Shown piece by piece: positions 17,129 through 25,934 of a stretch of DNA of 64,000 bases. The notes beneath the pieces are model-generated. The model was not told the origin of the DNA. It saw only the letters and a program-made list of their open reading frames with translations, and made no database searches. This stretch comes from Clostridia bacterium. GTDB taxonomy: Bacteria; Bacillota; Clostridia; Christensenellales; Borkfalkiaceae. Position 1 is the first letter of the stretch, and each line of letters starts with the position of its first letter. Location of the stretch: the NCBI GenBank assembly GCA_017462735.1, contig JAFTQO010000009.1, positions 140,645 through 204,644 of the forward strand. Direction: 5' to 3'. The position numbers were made by a program, and so were the translations under genes.

Positions 17129-17479
17129 ATGTCGGTAAATACTAGTAACGCATACGGAAAAATTTCAATATCCGATTTGGCGATCACGAAGGTGGCGTCC
17201 CACACCGCGATGGAAAGTTATGGCATCGTGGAGATGGTGTCGCGCCGTTTTACGGATAGTCTAGCGGAACTTTTGAGAAAAGATACGGGCGGGAAAGGCG
17301 TGAAGATTACCACGTCGGGAAATAGGATTTATATTGACGTATACGTCGTGATGAAGTACGGCGTCTCCATTGTTGCGGTGGCGGAATCGTTAAAAGAGGC
17401 AGTCAAATATAAGGTAGAAAGGTTTACCGGGATGATTGTCGAGACGGTTAACGTCAACGTCATCGGGGTTAAGTTATAA
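17129..17479 (+). CDS. Asp23/Gls24 family protein (YloU type)
   Basis: 116 residues of the Asp23/Gls24 envelope-stress family. The start YGKISISDLAITKVASHTA and the pattern of alternating hydrophobic residues in IYIDVYVVMKYGVSIVAVAE are typical. Members are abundant cytoplasmic proteins linked to cell-envelope homeostasis. The gene order rpmB / asp23-like / fakA is strongly conserved in Bacillota, so it probably functions with the fatty-acid kinase downstream. The ribosome site is weak (GAAATTGGAGAAG). Confidence 0.9.
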   Translation: MSVNTSNAYGKISISDLAITKVASHTAMESYGIVEMVSRRFTDSLAELLRKDTGGKGVKITTSGNRIYIDVYVVMKYGVSIVAVAESLKEAVKYKVERFTGMIVETVNVNVIGVKL

Positions 17480-17582
17480 GCAGGCGACACCGCCTTTCGC
17501 GCGTCAGGGTTTCGCGCGTTTTCACACGCTTTGCAGTCGGCAAATTTGCCCCTTATTACTATTGATTAAAGGAGCATTTAAA

Positions 17583-19226
17583 ATGCAAAAAACGATAAAC
17601 AGCACCGAATTTCGTAAGATGATTTTGGTCGGTGCAAAGGCCTTAGAAAACAATCGCGCAAAAGTAGACGCGCTCAACGTATTCCCCGTGCCTGACGGCG
17701 ATACGGGTACGAATATGTCCTTGACGATGCAATCGGCTGTCCGTGAGATTACCGCTTGTGCATCCAACGCTTTTATGGAAGTTTGCGACGCTGTATCCAA
17801 AGGCGCCCTCAAAGGCGCAAGAGGTAACTCGGGCGTTATCCTTTCCCAAATTTTGCGTGGTATCTGCGCCGTTTTGAGAGAATGCGCGGCAGAATTTGAC
17901 GTGAAAACCTTCGCAAAAGCGATGGAAAACGGTACGAAAGTTGCTTACGGCGCGGTTGCGGTCCCCAAAGAAGGTACCATTTTGACCGTGGTGCGTATGA
18001 TGAGCGAACACGCTGTAAAAATCGCAGGTAAGAAAAAGACTTTTGAAGAATTTTTTGCCGAGGTTATCGACGCGGGTGAAAAAGCGCTGGCTTTGACGCC
18101 GGAACTTCTCCCCGTCCTCAAAAAAGCGGGCGTTGTCGATAGTGGCGGCGTCGGTCTTATGACGATTATCAAGGGTTTTGCCTCCGTTTTGACGGGTGAA
18201 GAGATTGCCGACGTGGATACGGACGCTGTGGCGCAAGCCCCTACGGACGATTTCGGCGACAATAGCGACATCATCAACCTCGATTTAGGGGAAATCCAAT
18301 TCGCGTATTGTACGGAATTTTTCATTATCAACCTCAAAAAGAGCACGACTTTGTCGGATATTGACAGATTGCGTGAAAAACTTCTCAATTTGGGCGATTC
18401 CGTCATCTGTATCGGTGACTTGGACTTGGTCAAAGTGCACGTGCACACCAACCAACCGGGCAAAGCGCTCTCCTATGCGTTGGAACTTGGTGAACTTGAC
18501 CGTCCCAAAATCGAAAATATGCTCGAACAAAACCGTCAACTCCGTGCAAAGAGGGAAGCGGAAAAGAAGGAAATGGGCATGCTTGCCATCTGTGCAGGGC
18601 AAGGTCTTGCCGATATTTTCAAGGATTTGGGCGTAGACCGCATTATTGAAGGTGGTCAAACGATGAACCCGAGCGCGGACGATATCGCGACGGCGGCGCA
18701 AAAAATCAATGCGGAACATATTTTCATCTTCCCCAACAACAAAAACATCATTTTGGCGGCAGAACAAGCGAAAAACTTGGTAGAAAACCGTACGATTCAA
18801 GTAATTCCTACCAAAAACGTCCCTCAAGGCTTTGCGGCGGCACTCGAATTTAATCCCGACGCAAGCGCGGCGGAAAATAAAATCAATATGTTGCACGCTC
18901 TCGACAACGTAAAAGCAGGTCAAGTCACCCACGCGGTGCGCAACACGACGCTCAACGGCTTCTCCATAAAAGAAGGGGATATCATCGGCTTGGACGATAA
19001 GAAGATTCTTGCTAAGTCTAGGGCGATTGACGACACGGTACTTAAACTCATTGAAAAAATGAAAGAAGAATTCCACCAAGTCATCACCCTCTACTACGGG
19101 GCTGACGTCAAGGAGGAAGAAGCGGAAGAACTTTGCTCGAAGATTGCCGAGCAATATCCCGACTGCGACGTTGATTTCCATTGCGGCAATCAACCTGTAT
19201 ACTATTATATCCTCTCGTTGGAGTAA
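17583..19226 (+). CDS. fakA: fatty acid kinase FakA (DAK2/DhaL domain protein, YloV)
   Basis: 547 residues. The N-terminal DhaL kinase domain has the ATP and magnesium-binding motif DALNVFPVPDGDTGTN and the loop GARGNSGVILSQILRG. The C-terminal half is the FakA middle and DegV-like regions. FakA phosphorylates fatty acids held by FakB (DegV-family) proteins for use in phospholipid synthesis; a DegV-family gene lies at 26172 in this window. The frame extends to 17436, but AAAGGAG before the ATG at 17583 and the conserved protein start fix the true start. Confidence 0.95.
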   Translation: MQKTINSTEFRKMILVGAKALENNRAKVDALNVFPVPDGDTGTNMSLTMQSAVREITACASNAFMEVCDAVSKGALKGARGNSGVILSQILRGICAVLRECAAEFDVKTFAKAMENGTKVAYGAVAVPKEGTILTVVRMMSEHAVKIAGKKKTFEEFFAEVIDAGEKALALTPELLPVLKKAGVVDSGGVGLMTIIKGFASVLTGEEIADVDTDAVAQAPTDDFGDNSDIINLDLGEIQFAYCTEFFIINLKKSTTLSDIDRLREKLLNLGDSVICIGDLDLVKVHVHTNQPGKALSYALELGELDRPKIENMLEQNRQLRAKREAEKKEMGMLAICAGQGLADIFKDLGVDRIIEGGQTMNPSADDIATAAQKINAEHIFIFPNNKNIILAAEQAKNLVENRTIQVIPTKNVPQGFAAALEFNPDASAAENKINMLHALDNVKAGQVTHAVRNTTLNGFSIKEGDIIGLDDKKILAKSRAIDDTVLKLIEKMKEEFHQVITLYYGADVKEEEAEELCSKIAEQYPDCDVDFHCGNQPVYYYILSLE

Positions 19227-19270
19227 TGTATATTTATAGAAGAAAAAGTTAATAATTATTCATAAGTAAA

Positions 19271-19305
19271 AAATCGGGCGGAGAGAGGAAATTTCCGCCC
19301 GATTT
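19271..19305. terminator. hairpin between fakA and recG
   Basis: An 11-bp perfect stem AAATCGGGCGG (19271-19281) / CCGCCCGATTT (19295-19305) with a purine-rich loop. The T-rich side is better on the minus strand; on the plus strand it may work as a weak terminator or an mRNA-end stabiliser. Confidence 0.6.
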
Positions 19306-19355
19306 GTATAAAAACGGCAAAAAGAAGGCATAAAAAATAAAAAGGAGGAGAGTTA

Positions 19356-21365
19356 ATGCGGCTGTCGGCAATAAAAAGTATCGGCGAAAAGCGAGAGAAA
19401 GATTTTGCTCGCCTCGGCGTACGCTCGGTGGAAGATTTGCTCTCCCTCTATCCGCGCGCATACCTTGACCTCACTCAGCGCTCTTCCTTAAAAGAGGCGT
19501 ATCATAACGACGTGGTGCTCGTTGCCTGCGAGGTGCTCCGCCTTGCGCCCGTGCATTACGGTAGCGCTAAAAAAACGGTCAAAGCGTATTGCAGTCAAGA
19601 CGGTTACGCTTTTAGCGCGATTTGGTTTAATCAGCCGTACGTAGCCCAAAAATTAAAGCCGGGCAGTTATCTTTTTTACGGGCGCGTGCAAAATAAATTC
19701 GGGCAGATTTCTCTTGTCAATCCCACCTTCGAGCCGCTGGATAAGACGAAAAATTTACAAGGCATCGTGCCCGTCTATCCTTTGTCTGGCGGATTGACCC
19801 AAAAGGTAGTCCGTAGCGCGGTGCAAACGGCGTTGAGGTTGCAAGAAAGGACTTCCGTGATGCCTGCGCCCCTTGTAAAAAAATACAATTTTTCCTCCCT
19901 TTCTTCGGCGCTTTACAAAATCCACGCGCCTAAATCTTTGCAAGAGATAGACGAAGCGGCAGAGCGGATCGCCTTAGAAGAATATTTCGTCCTTTTGTCT
20001 GCATTCCAGATTATCAAGGGCGGGAAGGAAAACGTAAGATTGCATAAATATACATTTTCCGCGGCGGATGTCAAAGAGTTTGCGACCCGTTTTCCCTTTG
20101 AACTGACGGACGGGCAAAAGGGGGCGGTCAACGAAATTTTTGAAAACTTACGCGCGCCTGTGACGATGAATAGACTTTTGCAAGGGGACGTCGGCAGCGG
20201 TAAGACGGCGGTGGCGCTCTGCGGGATTTTTATGGCGGTCAAAAGCGGGTACCGCGCGGCGTATCTTTCCCCGACGGAAGTTTTGGCGGAGCAAAACTAC
20301 GAGGTATTGAAAAAATATTTCCCCGATTATACGGTGGGGTATTTAGCGGGTGGTATGACGGCAAAAGAAAAGCGGGAGATGAAGCAAAAGATTGCCTTAG
20401 GCGAGGTGGATATCGTCTGCGGCACGCACGCGATTTTACAAGAGGACGTTGTGATTCCCGATCTTTCTTTTATCGTCTGCGACGAGCAACACCGATTTGG
20501 GGTCGCACAACGCAACGCTTTGGCAGAAAAGGGTATTTGTGTCGATACGCTGGTAATGAGCGCAACGCCTATTCCCCGCACCCTTTCGCTTATCGTCTAC
20601 GGAGACTTGGACGTGACGACGATTACGGACAAGCCCAAGGCGCGGCAGGAGATTGCGACGTCGATTATCCCGCAAATCAAATACGACGATATGTTAGACT
20701 ATATCGCCAAGGAGACGAAAGCGGGCAAACAAGCCTATTTCGTCTGTCCGAAAATTGAGGACGACGACGGCGAGGGGAGCCTGATTAGTGTCAAAGAACT
20801 GTACGAAGAATTGTCAGGTCGGTTGCCCTATACCCGATTTGCCCTGTTGCACGGCAAATTAAAGGAGAAAGAAAAGACGCAGATTATGGCGGATTTCAAG
20901 GCGAAAAAATACGATTGTCTTGTCTCCACGACGGTAATAGAGGTAGGCGTCGACGTACCAAACGCGACGATTATGGCAATTTACAACGCCGAAAGGTTCG
21001 GGTTATCGCAGTTGCACCAACTCCGTGGACGAGTGGGCAGAGGGGCGGAAAAGAGTTATTGTTTCTTGCTAGTAGGCAGCGAAACGCCTGAGGCGAAAGA
21101 ACGCCTCACCGCTTTTAAAAACACGACGGACGGCTTTAAAATTGCCGAAAAAGACCTTGAAATGCGCGGTGGCGGCGACTTTTTGGGGACCCGTCAATCG
21201 GGCAAAATGCTAGGCGAAATCAAGAATTTGCGCTACGGTATGCAGACGGTATTGGCGGCAAAGCGTCTTTGCGACGAAGCGTTTGGCGGCGGGTACGATT
21301 TGAGCGATTTACGCGTCGCGGCAATGAAAAAATACGAAGCCTTAAAAGACGTCATCTTAAATTGA
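19356..21365 (+). CDS. recG: ATP-dependent DNA helicase RecG
   Basis: 669 residues. Fork-reversing superfamily 2 helicase. An N-terminal wedge (OB) domain is followed by Walker A GDVGSGKTAVA (near 278), the DEQH box in CDEQHRFGVAQR (near 375), motif III SATPIPRTL, and the C-terminal motifs VGVDVPNATIM and QLHQLRGRVGRG. It ends with the RecG TRG-like region (DLEMRGGGDFLGTRQSG). Ribosome site AAAGGAGGAG. rsmD and coaD, common followers of recG, are absent. Confidence 0.97.
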   Translation: MRLSAIKSIGEKREKDFARLGVRSVEDLLSLYPRAYLDLTQRSSLKEAYHNDVVLVACEVLRLAPVHYGSAKKTVKAYCSQDGYAFSAIWFNQPYVAQKLKPGSYLFYGRVQNKFGQISLVNPTFEPLDKTKNLQGIVPVYPLSGGLTQKVVRSAVQTALRLQERTSVMPAPLVKKYNFSSLSSALYKIHAPKSLQEIDEAAERIALEEYFVLLSAFQIIKGGKENVRLHKYTFSAADVKEFATRFPFELTDGQKGAVNEIFENLRAPVTMNRLLQGDVGSGKTAVALCGIFMAVKSGYRAAYLSPTEVLAEQNYEVLKKYFPDYTVGYLAGGMTAKEKREMKQKIALGEVDIVCGTHAILQEDVVIPDLSFIVCDEQHRFGVAQRNALAEKGICVDTLVMSATPIPRTLSLIVYGDLDVTTITDKPKARQEIATSIIPQIKYDDMLDYIAKETKAGKQAYFVCPKIEDDDGEGSLISVKELYEELSGRLPYTRFALLHGKLKEKEKTQIMADFKAKKYDCLVSTTVIEVGVDVPNATIMAIYNAERFGLSQLHQLRGRVGRGAEKSYCFLLVGSETPEAKERLTAFKNTTDGFKIAEKDLEMRGGGDFLGTRQSGKMLGEIKNLRYGMQTVLAAKRLCDEAFGGGYDLSDLRVAAMKKYEALKDVILN

Positions 21366-21409
21366 CGTTGAAAAAAGCCAAAAAAACAAAAAATTTTGGC
21401 GATTGTGCT

Positions 21410-21438
21410 TTGACAAAAGGATAAATTTTTGCTAAAAT
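21410..21438 (+). promoter_or_regulatory. promoter of the MATE-kinase fusion gene
   Basis: TTGACA (21410-21415), 17-bp spacer, TAAAAT (21433-21438). It predicts a 5' leader of about 120 bases before the ATG at 21565. Confidence 0.82.
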
Positions 21439-21444
21439 AATAAG

Positions 21445-21564
21445 GTCGAACAGCCCAAAGAGCGTAGAATCACGACAAGGTTTTACGTTCTTTTTTGTTT
21501 GTCGCAGTTTTCAGGTAGCTTTTTCTCCGATAAAGACTCCAAAGAAATAGAGTAGGAGGTCTTT
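21445..21564 (+). promoter_or_regulatory. structured 5' leader with attenuator and masked ribosome site
   Basis: The leader contains an intrinsic terminator: stem GAGCGTAGAA pairs with TTTTACGTTC (two G-U pairs), ending in TTTTTT at about 21490-21496. The loop word CGACAA can instead pair with TTGTCG at about 21499-21504. A second hairpin pairs TAAAGACTCC (about 21531-21540) with GGAGGTCTTTA (about 21555-21565), burying the AGGAGG ribosome site. I match it to no riboswitch family I know. It could be a riboswitch or a protein-controlled attenuator. Confidence 0.55.
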
Positions 21565-23568
21565 ATGGAACGGAACGAAAGTTCGCAATTTTTAGGCAAG
21601 GAGAAAATCACGAAACTCATCATCAAGTTTTCTATCCCTTGCGTACTTTCATTGTTGGTTAGCGCGCTCTACAATATCGTTGACCAGATTTTTATTGGCA
21701 ACAGTGAGTTGTCCGCGCTCGGCAACGCGGCAACAGGGGTTGTTTTCCCGATTTTTATCATTTCGCAGGCGTTTGCTTGGTGCTTTGGGGACGGTTGTGC
21801 GGCGTATCTCAACATATGCCAAGGTAAGAGGGATTCTCAAAACGCGCATAAAGCGATTGGCACGGGCATTACGATTACGCTATTGTCTAGTTTGGTGCTA
21901 ATGGCGATATTTTTTCCTTTAAAGACGCAGATACTTACTTTGTTCGGGGCGTCGAAAAACAGTATTGGGTATGCCGTCGAATATTTCAACTGGATTCTTG
22001 CCTTTTTCCCGATTTATATGCTGTCGAATATGTTCAACGCCGTCATCCGTGCGGACGGAAGCCCGACCTGGTCAATGATTTCCATGCTGGCGGGTGCGGT
22101 GGTAAACATTATCCTAGACCCCGTCTTTATCTTCGGTTGCAAATGGGGGATGACGGGCGCGGCAGTGGCAACCGTTATCGGGCAAGTGGTTTCCTTTGTA
22201 ATCAGTTTTGCATATATTTTCCGTACGAAAACTTTCAAACTTAATTGGAAGAGCCTTGTTCCTAATTTCAAGGAATTTAAAGGCGCATTGCAACTGGGCG
22301 CGTCTTCGTTTATTACGCAGATGACGATAGTCATCATTTCGCTCGTATGCAATATTATGCTGGCAAAGTACGGCGTAATGTCCAAGTATGGGGCGGATAT
22401 CCCGATTGCGATTATCGGGATTGAGAGTAAAGTCTTCACCGTCGTAATCAATTTAGTTGTCGGGATAGTGCTCGGTTGTCAACCGATTATCAGTTACAAT
22501 ATGGGCGCGAAGAAATACGATAGGGTCAAGGAATTGTACCGAAAGATACTCTTTTGTACCCTAGTAATCGGCGTTGTCTCGACGTTACTTTTTGAATTGG
22601 CGCCGCAGGCCGTCGTCGGGATGTTCGGTACGCCTACCAACGTTGCTAACCCTGCCGATTATTGGGAGTTTGGTGAAAAAACTTTCCGTATTTTCTTGAT
22701 GCTCGTGACGTTTACTTGCGTAATTAAGATGACGTCAATCTTTTTTCAAGCCGTAGGCAAACCTGTGCGCGCGGTAATCGCGTCTATGATAAGAGATATT
22801 GTTTGTTTTATCCCGCTCATTATCGTTTTACCTATTTTCTTTGGTATAGAAGGTATTTTGTTTGCCGCGCCTGCCGCAGACTTGTTGGCAATGATGGTGG
22901 CGCTTGCGCTGACAATCACTTTTATGAAAACGCTGAAAAAGGTCGATACGGAAGGGGTAGAGGACGCGGAGAATACGGTTATAAAACCCTCTAAGAAAGG
23001 TGCGATTATCACGATAGCCCGCCAGCACGGCTCGTTGGGGAAACAAATCGGCAAAGTGGTGGCGGAAAAATTAGGTATTCCTTTCTATTACAAAGAAATG
23101 ACGGCGATTGCCGCACAAGAGAGTGGGTTGGCGAAGGAGTTTATTTCTGGTCTCAATCAAAATTCTCCCGAAATCTTGCGCAGTTTGTATTTAAGTACCG
23201 ACGTCGTGCAACAGGCAATCGTCGCGCAGGATAAGATTATCCGTAAAATTGCCGACAACGGTAGTTGCGTTATCGTAGGTAGAGCGGCGGATTATGTCCT
23301 TAGAGAGTATCCAGATCTAGTAAAAGTATTTATTTTTGCCCCTAACGAATACCGCCTTGCACGAGTAATGGAGGTGTACGGGGATAGCGAAGAGGAGGCA
23401 AAAAGAAACGTCGAGCGGGCGGATAAAGCCAGAAGTGCGTACTATGAAAATATCTCTGGACAAAAATGGGGAAGTGGGGAAAACTATCATCTTTGCATAG
23501 ACGCTTCTATCGGGATAGAAGAAAGCGCGCAGATGATCGTTGATTACGTCCAAGCTAAAAACAAATAA
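21565..23568 (+). CDS. MATE-family efflux transporter fused to cytidylate-kinase-like domain
   Basis: 667 residues. Residues 1 to about 455 are a complete 12-segment MATE exporter (SIPCVLSLLVSALYNIVDQI at the start, RADGSPTWSMI in the middle), which uses ion gradients to expel drugs or metabolites. Residues about 478-667 are a cytidylate-kinase-like domain (Cytidylate_kin_2 type): TIARQHGSLGKQIGKVVAEK replaces the usual SREYGSGGREIG loop, and IVGRAADYVLRE and RVMEVYGDSEEEAKRNVE follow. There is no stop or frameshift between the two. The kinase-like domain would face the cytoplasm. Expression is likely controlled by the leader upstream. Substrates are unknown. Confidence 0.9.
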   Translation: MERNESSQFLGKEKITKLIIKFSIPCVLSLLVSALYNIVDQIFIGNSELSALGNAATGVVFPIFIISQAFAWCFGDGCAAYLNICQGKRDSQNAHKAIGTGITITLLSSLVLMAIFFPLKTQILTLFGASKNSIGYAVEYFNWILAFFPIYMLSNMFNAVIRADGSPTWSMISMLAGAVVNIILDPVFIFGCKWGMTGAAVATVIGQVVSFVISFAYIFRTKTFKLNWKSLVPNFKEFKGALQLGASSFITQMTIVIISLVCNIMLAKYGVMSKYGADIPIAIIGIESKVFTVVINLVVGIVLGCQPIISYNMGAKKYDRVKELYRKILFCTLVIGVVSTLLFELAPQAVVGMFGTPTNVANPADYWEFGEKTFRIFLMLVTFTCVIKMTSIFFQAVGKPVRAVIASMIRDIVCFIPLIIVLPIFFGIEGILFAAPAADLLAMMVALALTITFMKTLKKVDTEGVEDAENTVIKPSKKGAIITIARQHGSLGKQIGKVVAEKLGIPFYYKEMTAIAAQESGLAKEFISGLNQNSPEILRSLYLSTDVVQQAIVAQDKIIRKIADNGSCVIVGRAADYVLREYPDLVKVFIFAPNEYRLARVMEVYGDSEEEAKRNVERADKARSAYYENISGQKWGSGENYHLCIDASIGIEESAQMIVDYVQAKNK

Positions 23569-23575
23569 ATAATAA

Positions 23576-23609
23576 AAACGCTTGTCTTATAAAGGACGGG
23601 CGTTTTTTA
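23576..23609 (+). terminator. Rho-independent terminator
   Basis: AAACGCTTGTC (23576-23586) pairs with GACGGGCGTTT (23595-23605), then T residues. An almost identical terminator ends the gene at 24022 (25029-25058). Confidence 0.88.
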
Positions 23610-23646
23610 TACCTTAAAAGACATCGCCTAAACCAAAAATAAAAAG

Positions 23647-23672
23647 AAAACACCTACTGTGTAGGTGTTTTT
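23647..23672. terminator. bidirectional terminator
   Basis: An 11-bp perfect stem AAAACACCTAC (23647-23657) / GTAGGTGTTTT (23661-23671) with flanking A and T runs. It overlaps the stop codon of the minus-strand XRE gene. Confidence 0.88.
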
Positions 23673-23880
23673 ATATGTCTTTTCTTCCTAATAAAAAGTC
23701 AACGGAAACCTCAAAAAAATCGGCGATTTTCCATAAAGACTGTAGGTCGGGCTCGATTTTACCCGACTCCCAATAAGAAATCTTGCGCTGTGTAGTTTGT
23801 AAATATTCGGCAAGTTGGTTTTGCGTTACGTCTATTTCCTGCCGCAATAGTTTTAACCTTTCCGCGAATTCTATCTTCAT
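23671..23880 (-). CDS. XRE-family HTH repressor
   Basis: 69 residues, a single HTH domain: FAERLKLLRQEIDVTQNQLA, then QRKISYWESGKIEPDLQSL, ending in FFEVSVDFLLGR, a very common ending for this family. The minus-strand site GAGGAAG precedes the ATG at 23880 (a longer frame opens at 23913). It is divergent from the membrane protein at 24022. Two TAGAC-N7-GTCT(A/G) sites in the gap are the likely operators. Confidence 0.87.
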   Translation of the reverse strand: MKIEFAERLKLLRQEIDVTQNQLAEYLQTTQRKISYWESGKIEPDLQSLWKIADFFEVSVDFLLGRKDI

Positions 23881-23932
23881 TTTTTTCTTCCTCATTTCCT
23901 TACCATTAAACAAACGGTTATACTATAAAATA

Positions 23933-23984
23933 TAGACAAAAACAGTCTAAAATAGTTGACTTAGACAAAAAGTGTCTGTATAAT
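23933..23984 (+). promoter_or_regulatory. promoter with two inverted-repeat operators
   Basis: TTGACT (23956-23961), 17-bp spacer, TATAAT (23979-23984). Operator 1 is TAGAC-N7-GTCTA (23933-23949), just upstream of the -35. Operator 2 is TAGAC-N7-GTCTG (23962-23978) and exactly fills the spacer. The centres are 29 bp apart. Confidence 0.82.
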
Positions 23985-24021
23985 AATGGTAGAAATTCGT
24001 ATAAAACAAAAGGAGAAAGGG

Positions 24022-25002
24022 ATGGAAAGCAACGAAATGTATGAAGTTTCGCAGAAACTCTTAAAAGAAATTTATCAGTATCCAGAGGTCAAGAAATTGA
24101 CGAGGAAAGGACATATTGTCAACGTGATAAGTTATATTTTGTGCATTATAGGATTGGGGGTGATTTTTCTTTGGCTCGGGATAGGGGATTTAATTTTAAG
24201 AAAAAGGGACGCATTGGTCGACGATTTATTGGCGGCAGAACTTGAAAAGAGAAAGGCGCAAGGCTCTTTCGAGGGCGCGGCGGAATCCACCGTTTCTTCG
24301 CAAGTCGATAAAGCCGAAAGCAAAGTGGAAGACAAGGAACAAAAAATTGCCCGTTATATCGAACTTTCCAAGAAAAGCGATAGAGACAGCTTAATAAGTG
24401 TAGCAGTAGCGGCGGTTTTATGGATATGTATGTTTTTTGTCCCGTCCAGTTCGATTTTGGGGTTTGACGAGTGGGGTTTCAGTTTCTTCGATTTGACCAA
24501 AGGGCTTTTTGAAAATTGGCAAGAAAGTACTTTGTCGGTATTTTTTGTCGACAATATCTTTTATTCGAGTGTAGTATTGGTGTTTGGAGTTAGCGGTTTT
24601 GCCGTGATATTTACCGCGGTTGTGTCAGCGGTATCCTATTTATTTATGAGAAGATCGCGAGACGAAAAAATTCGTCGATACATAACCAATCCCGACGCTT
24701 TTACGCTGAACTTACAAGGTGTAAAAGCTGCAAAATACTACACGAAAAAAGCAGGCGCCACTATGATTATGGGGGGGATTTTTGCGCTGATTTTAGCGGT
24801 GTGTTATTGGCTTCTTCCTATCGTTTGGTGGGGATATATGGAAATGCTTGTCACCGCCAACACTCTTTTCCTCATTGTAAACTTGGCGTTAACGGTACTT
24901 CTGGTTGTGGCTACGATAGGGCAAATGTTGAATTATAAAAATGACGCGAAGGATTATGCGGAAATCGGTCGTATCCTTTCCATGAAAGAAATAAAAAAAT
25001 AA
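24022..25002 (+). CDS. multi-pass membrane protein of unknown function
   Basis: 326 residues with about six hydrophobic segments: VISYILCIIGLGVIFLW near residue 35, ISVAVAAVLWICMFFV near 125, VVLVFGVSGFAVIFTAVVSA near 185, and three in the last 90 residues. A charged helical stretch (about 65-115) with repeated Lys/Glu follows the first segment. I do not recognise the family. The frame opens at 23986, but AAAGGAGAAAGGG before the ATG at 24022 gives the likely start. It is the target half of the second XRE/membrane-protein module, with its own operator promoter and terminator. Confidence 0.78.
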   Translation: MESNEMYEVSQKLLKEIYQYPEVKKLTRKGHIVNVISYILCIIGLGVIFLWLGIGDLILRKRDALVDDLLAAELEKRKAQGSFEGAAESTVSSQVDKAESKVEDKEQKIARYIELSKKSDRDSLISVAVAAVLWICMFFVPSSSILGFDEWGFSFFDLTKGLFENWQESTLSVFFVDNIFYSSVVLVFGVSGFAVIFTAVVSAVSYLFMRRSRDEKIRRYITNPDAFTLNLQGVKAAKYYTKKAGATMIMGGIFALILAVCYWLLPIVWWGYMEMLVTANTLFLIVNLALTVLLVVATIGQMLNYKNDAKDYAEIGRILSMKEIKK

Positions 25003-25028
25003 CAGTTTTCAGTAAACTCTTCTAATGA

Positions 25029-25060
25029 AAAACGCTTGTCCAAAGGGACGGGCGTTTTTT
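25029..25060 (+). terminator. Rho-independent terminator
   Basis: AAAACGCTTGTCC (25029-25041) pairs with GGACGGGCGTTTT (25046-25058), followed by T residues. Confidence 0.9.
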
Positions 25061-25163
25061 CTGTTAAGGTTTTGACAAAAATTCATATTTTTCTCACAAA
25101 ACCGACGAAAAACGTTCATAAACGATTGTTATAATATCCGTTGCAACGATTACGAGGTGAGGT

Positions 25164-25934
25164 ATGGCGAGAAAGATTGTATTTACAGGCGGTAAAGGCG
25201 GAGTAGGCAAAACCACCGTTTGCGCCAACGTAGCGGCAAGTCTTGCCAAAAAAGGGGCGCGGGTGCTCGTCTGCGACGCCGATTTCGGGTTGAATAACGT
25301 AGACGTCGTCTGCGGGGTAGAATCGAAAGCCGCCTACGACGTCGTTGACGTCATCGAGGGCAGGTGTCGGGCAAAACAAGCGCTGGTCCGTCACCCCGAT
25401 TTTCCCACATTGTACATATTGCCAAGCAATCGTTCTTCGCCTGAAAGATACGTCTCGCCACAGGCGTTGAAAGTGGTGTTGGACGGGTTGGAAAGCGGCT
25501 TTGATTTTGTATTTATCGACAGTCCCGACGGGCTGGAAGAGGGGTTTCACAGAGCGTGCGTCTGCGCAGACGAAGCCATCGTCGTGACGACGCCGCATAT
25601 CACCGCTTTGCGGGATGCGGATAAGGCGGTAGCGCTACTGAAAAGTTACGCGTTAAAAAGCATTGTGTTAGCCGTCAATCGGGTGCGTGGCGACTGGGTG
25701 CTTTCGGGCGAGTGTCTTACTCCTGAGGAGATAGGAAAACTATTGTCTTTACCCCTTATAGGGGTAATCCCCGACGAAGATAGGTTGGCAATCGGCGAGT
25801 TTTACGGCGGCGGGAAGCCCTTTGGACTATTGGCAAGCAACTTGTATAGCAACAAAAAACGCCTCTATGACCCGACGAAAAAATATCAAGGATTTTTCGG
25901 CGCGGTTAGGCGATTAATCAGGAAAAGTATATGA
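25164..25934 (+). CDS. minD: septum site-determining ATPase MinD
   Basis: 256 residues. ParA/MinD ATPase with the deviant Walker A GGKGGVGKTT (residues about 9-18), switch I region DADFGLNNVDVVCGVE and Walker B FIDSPDGLE (most MinD proteins read DSPAGIE, so one residue differs). The C-terminus ends RRLIRKSI after FFGAVRR, a basic amphipathic helix that could target the membrane. MinD positions the division site by recruiting MinC. No minC is present here. The next gene overlaps it by four bases and resembles MinE. Confidence 0.9.
   Translation: MARKIVFTGGKGGVGKTTVCANVAASLAKKGARVLVCDADFGLNNVDVVCGVESKAAYDVVDVIEGRCRAKQALVRHPDFPTLYILPSNRSSPERYVSPQALKVVLDGLESGFDFVFIDSPDGLEEGFHRACVCADEAIVVTTPHITALRDADKAVALLKSYALKSIVLAVNRVRGDWVLSGECLTPEEIGKLLSLPLIGVIPDEDRLAIGEFYGGGKPFGLLASNLYSNKKRLYDPTKKYQGFFGAVRRLIRKSI

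Noticed and set aside
17436..17582. N-terminal extension of FakA
   Set aside because: It overlaps the end of the Asp23-like gene, is not conserved in the family, and a strong ribosome site precedes the ATG at 17583.
21445..21564. Known riboswitch (guanidine, PRPP/ppGpp ykkC-type, preQ1) before the MATE gene
   Set aside because: The conserved core words of those families are not present; only general hairpins are visible.
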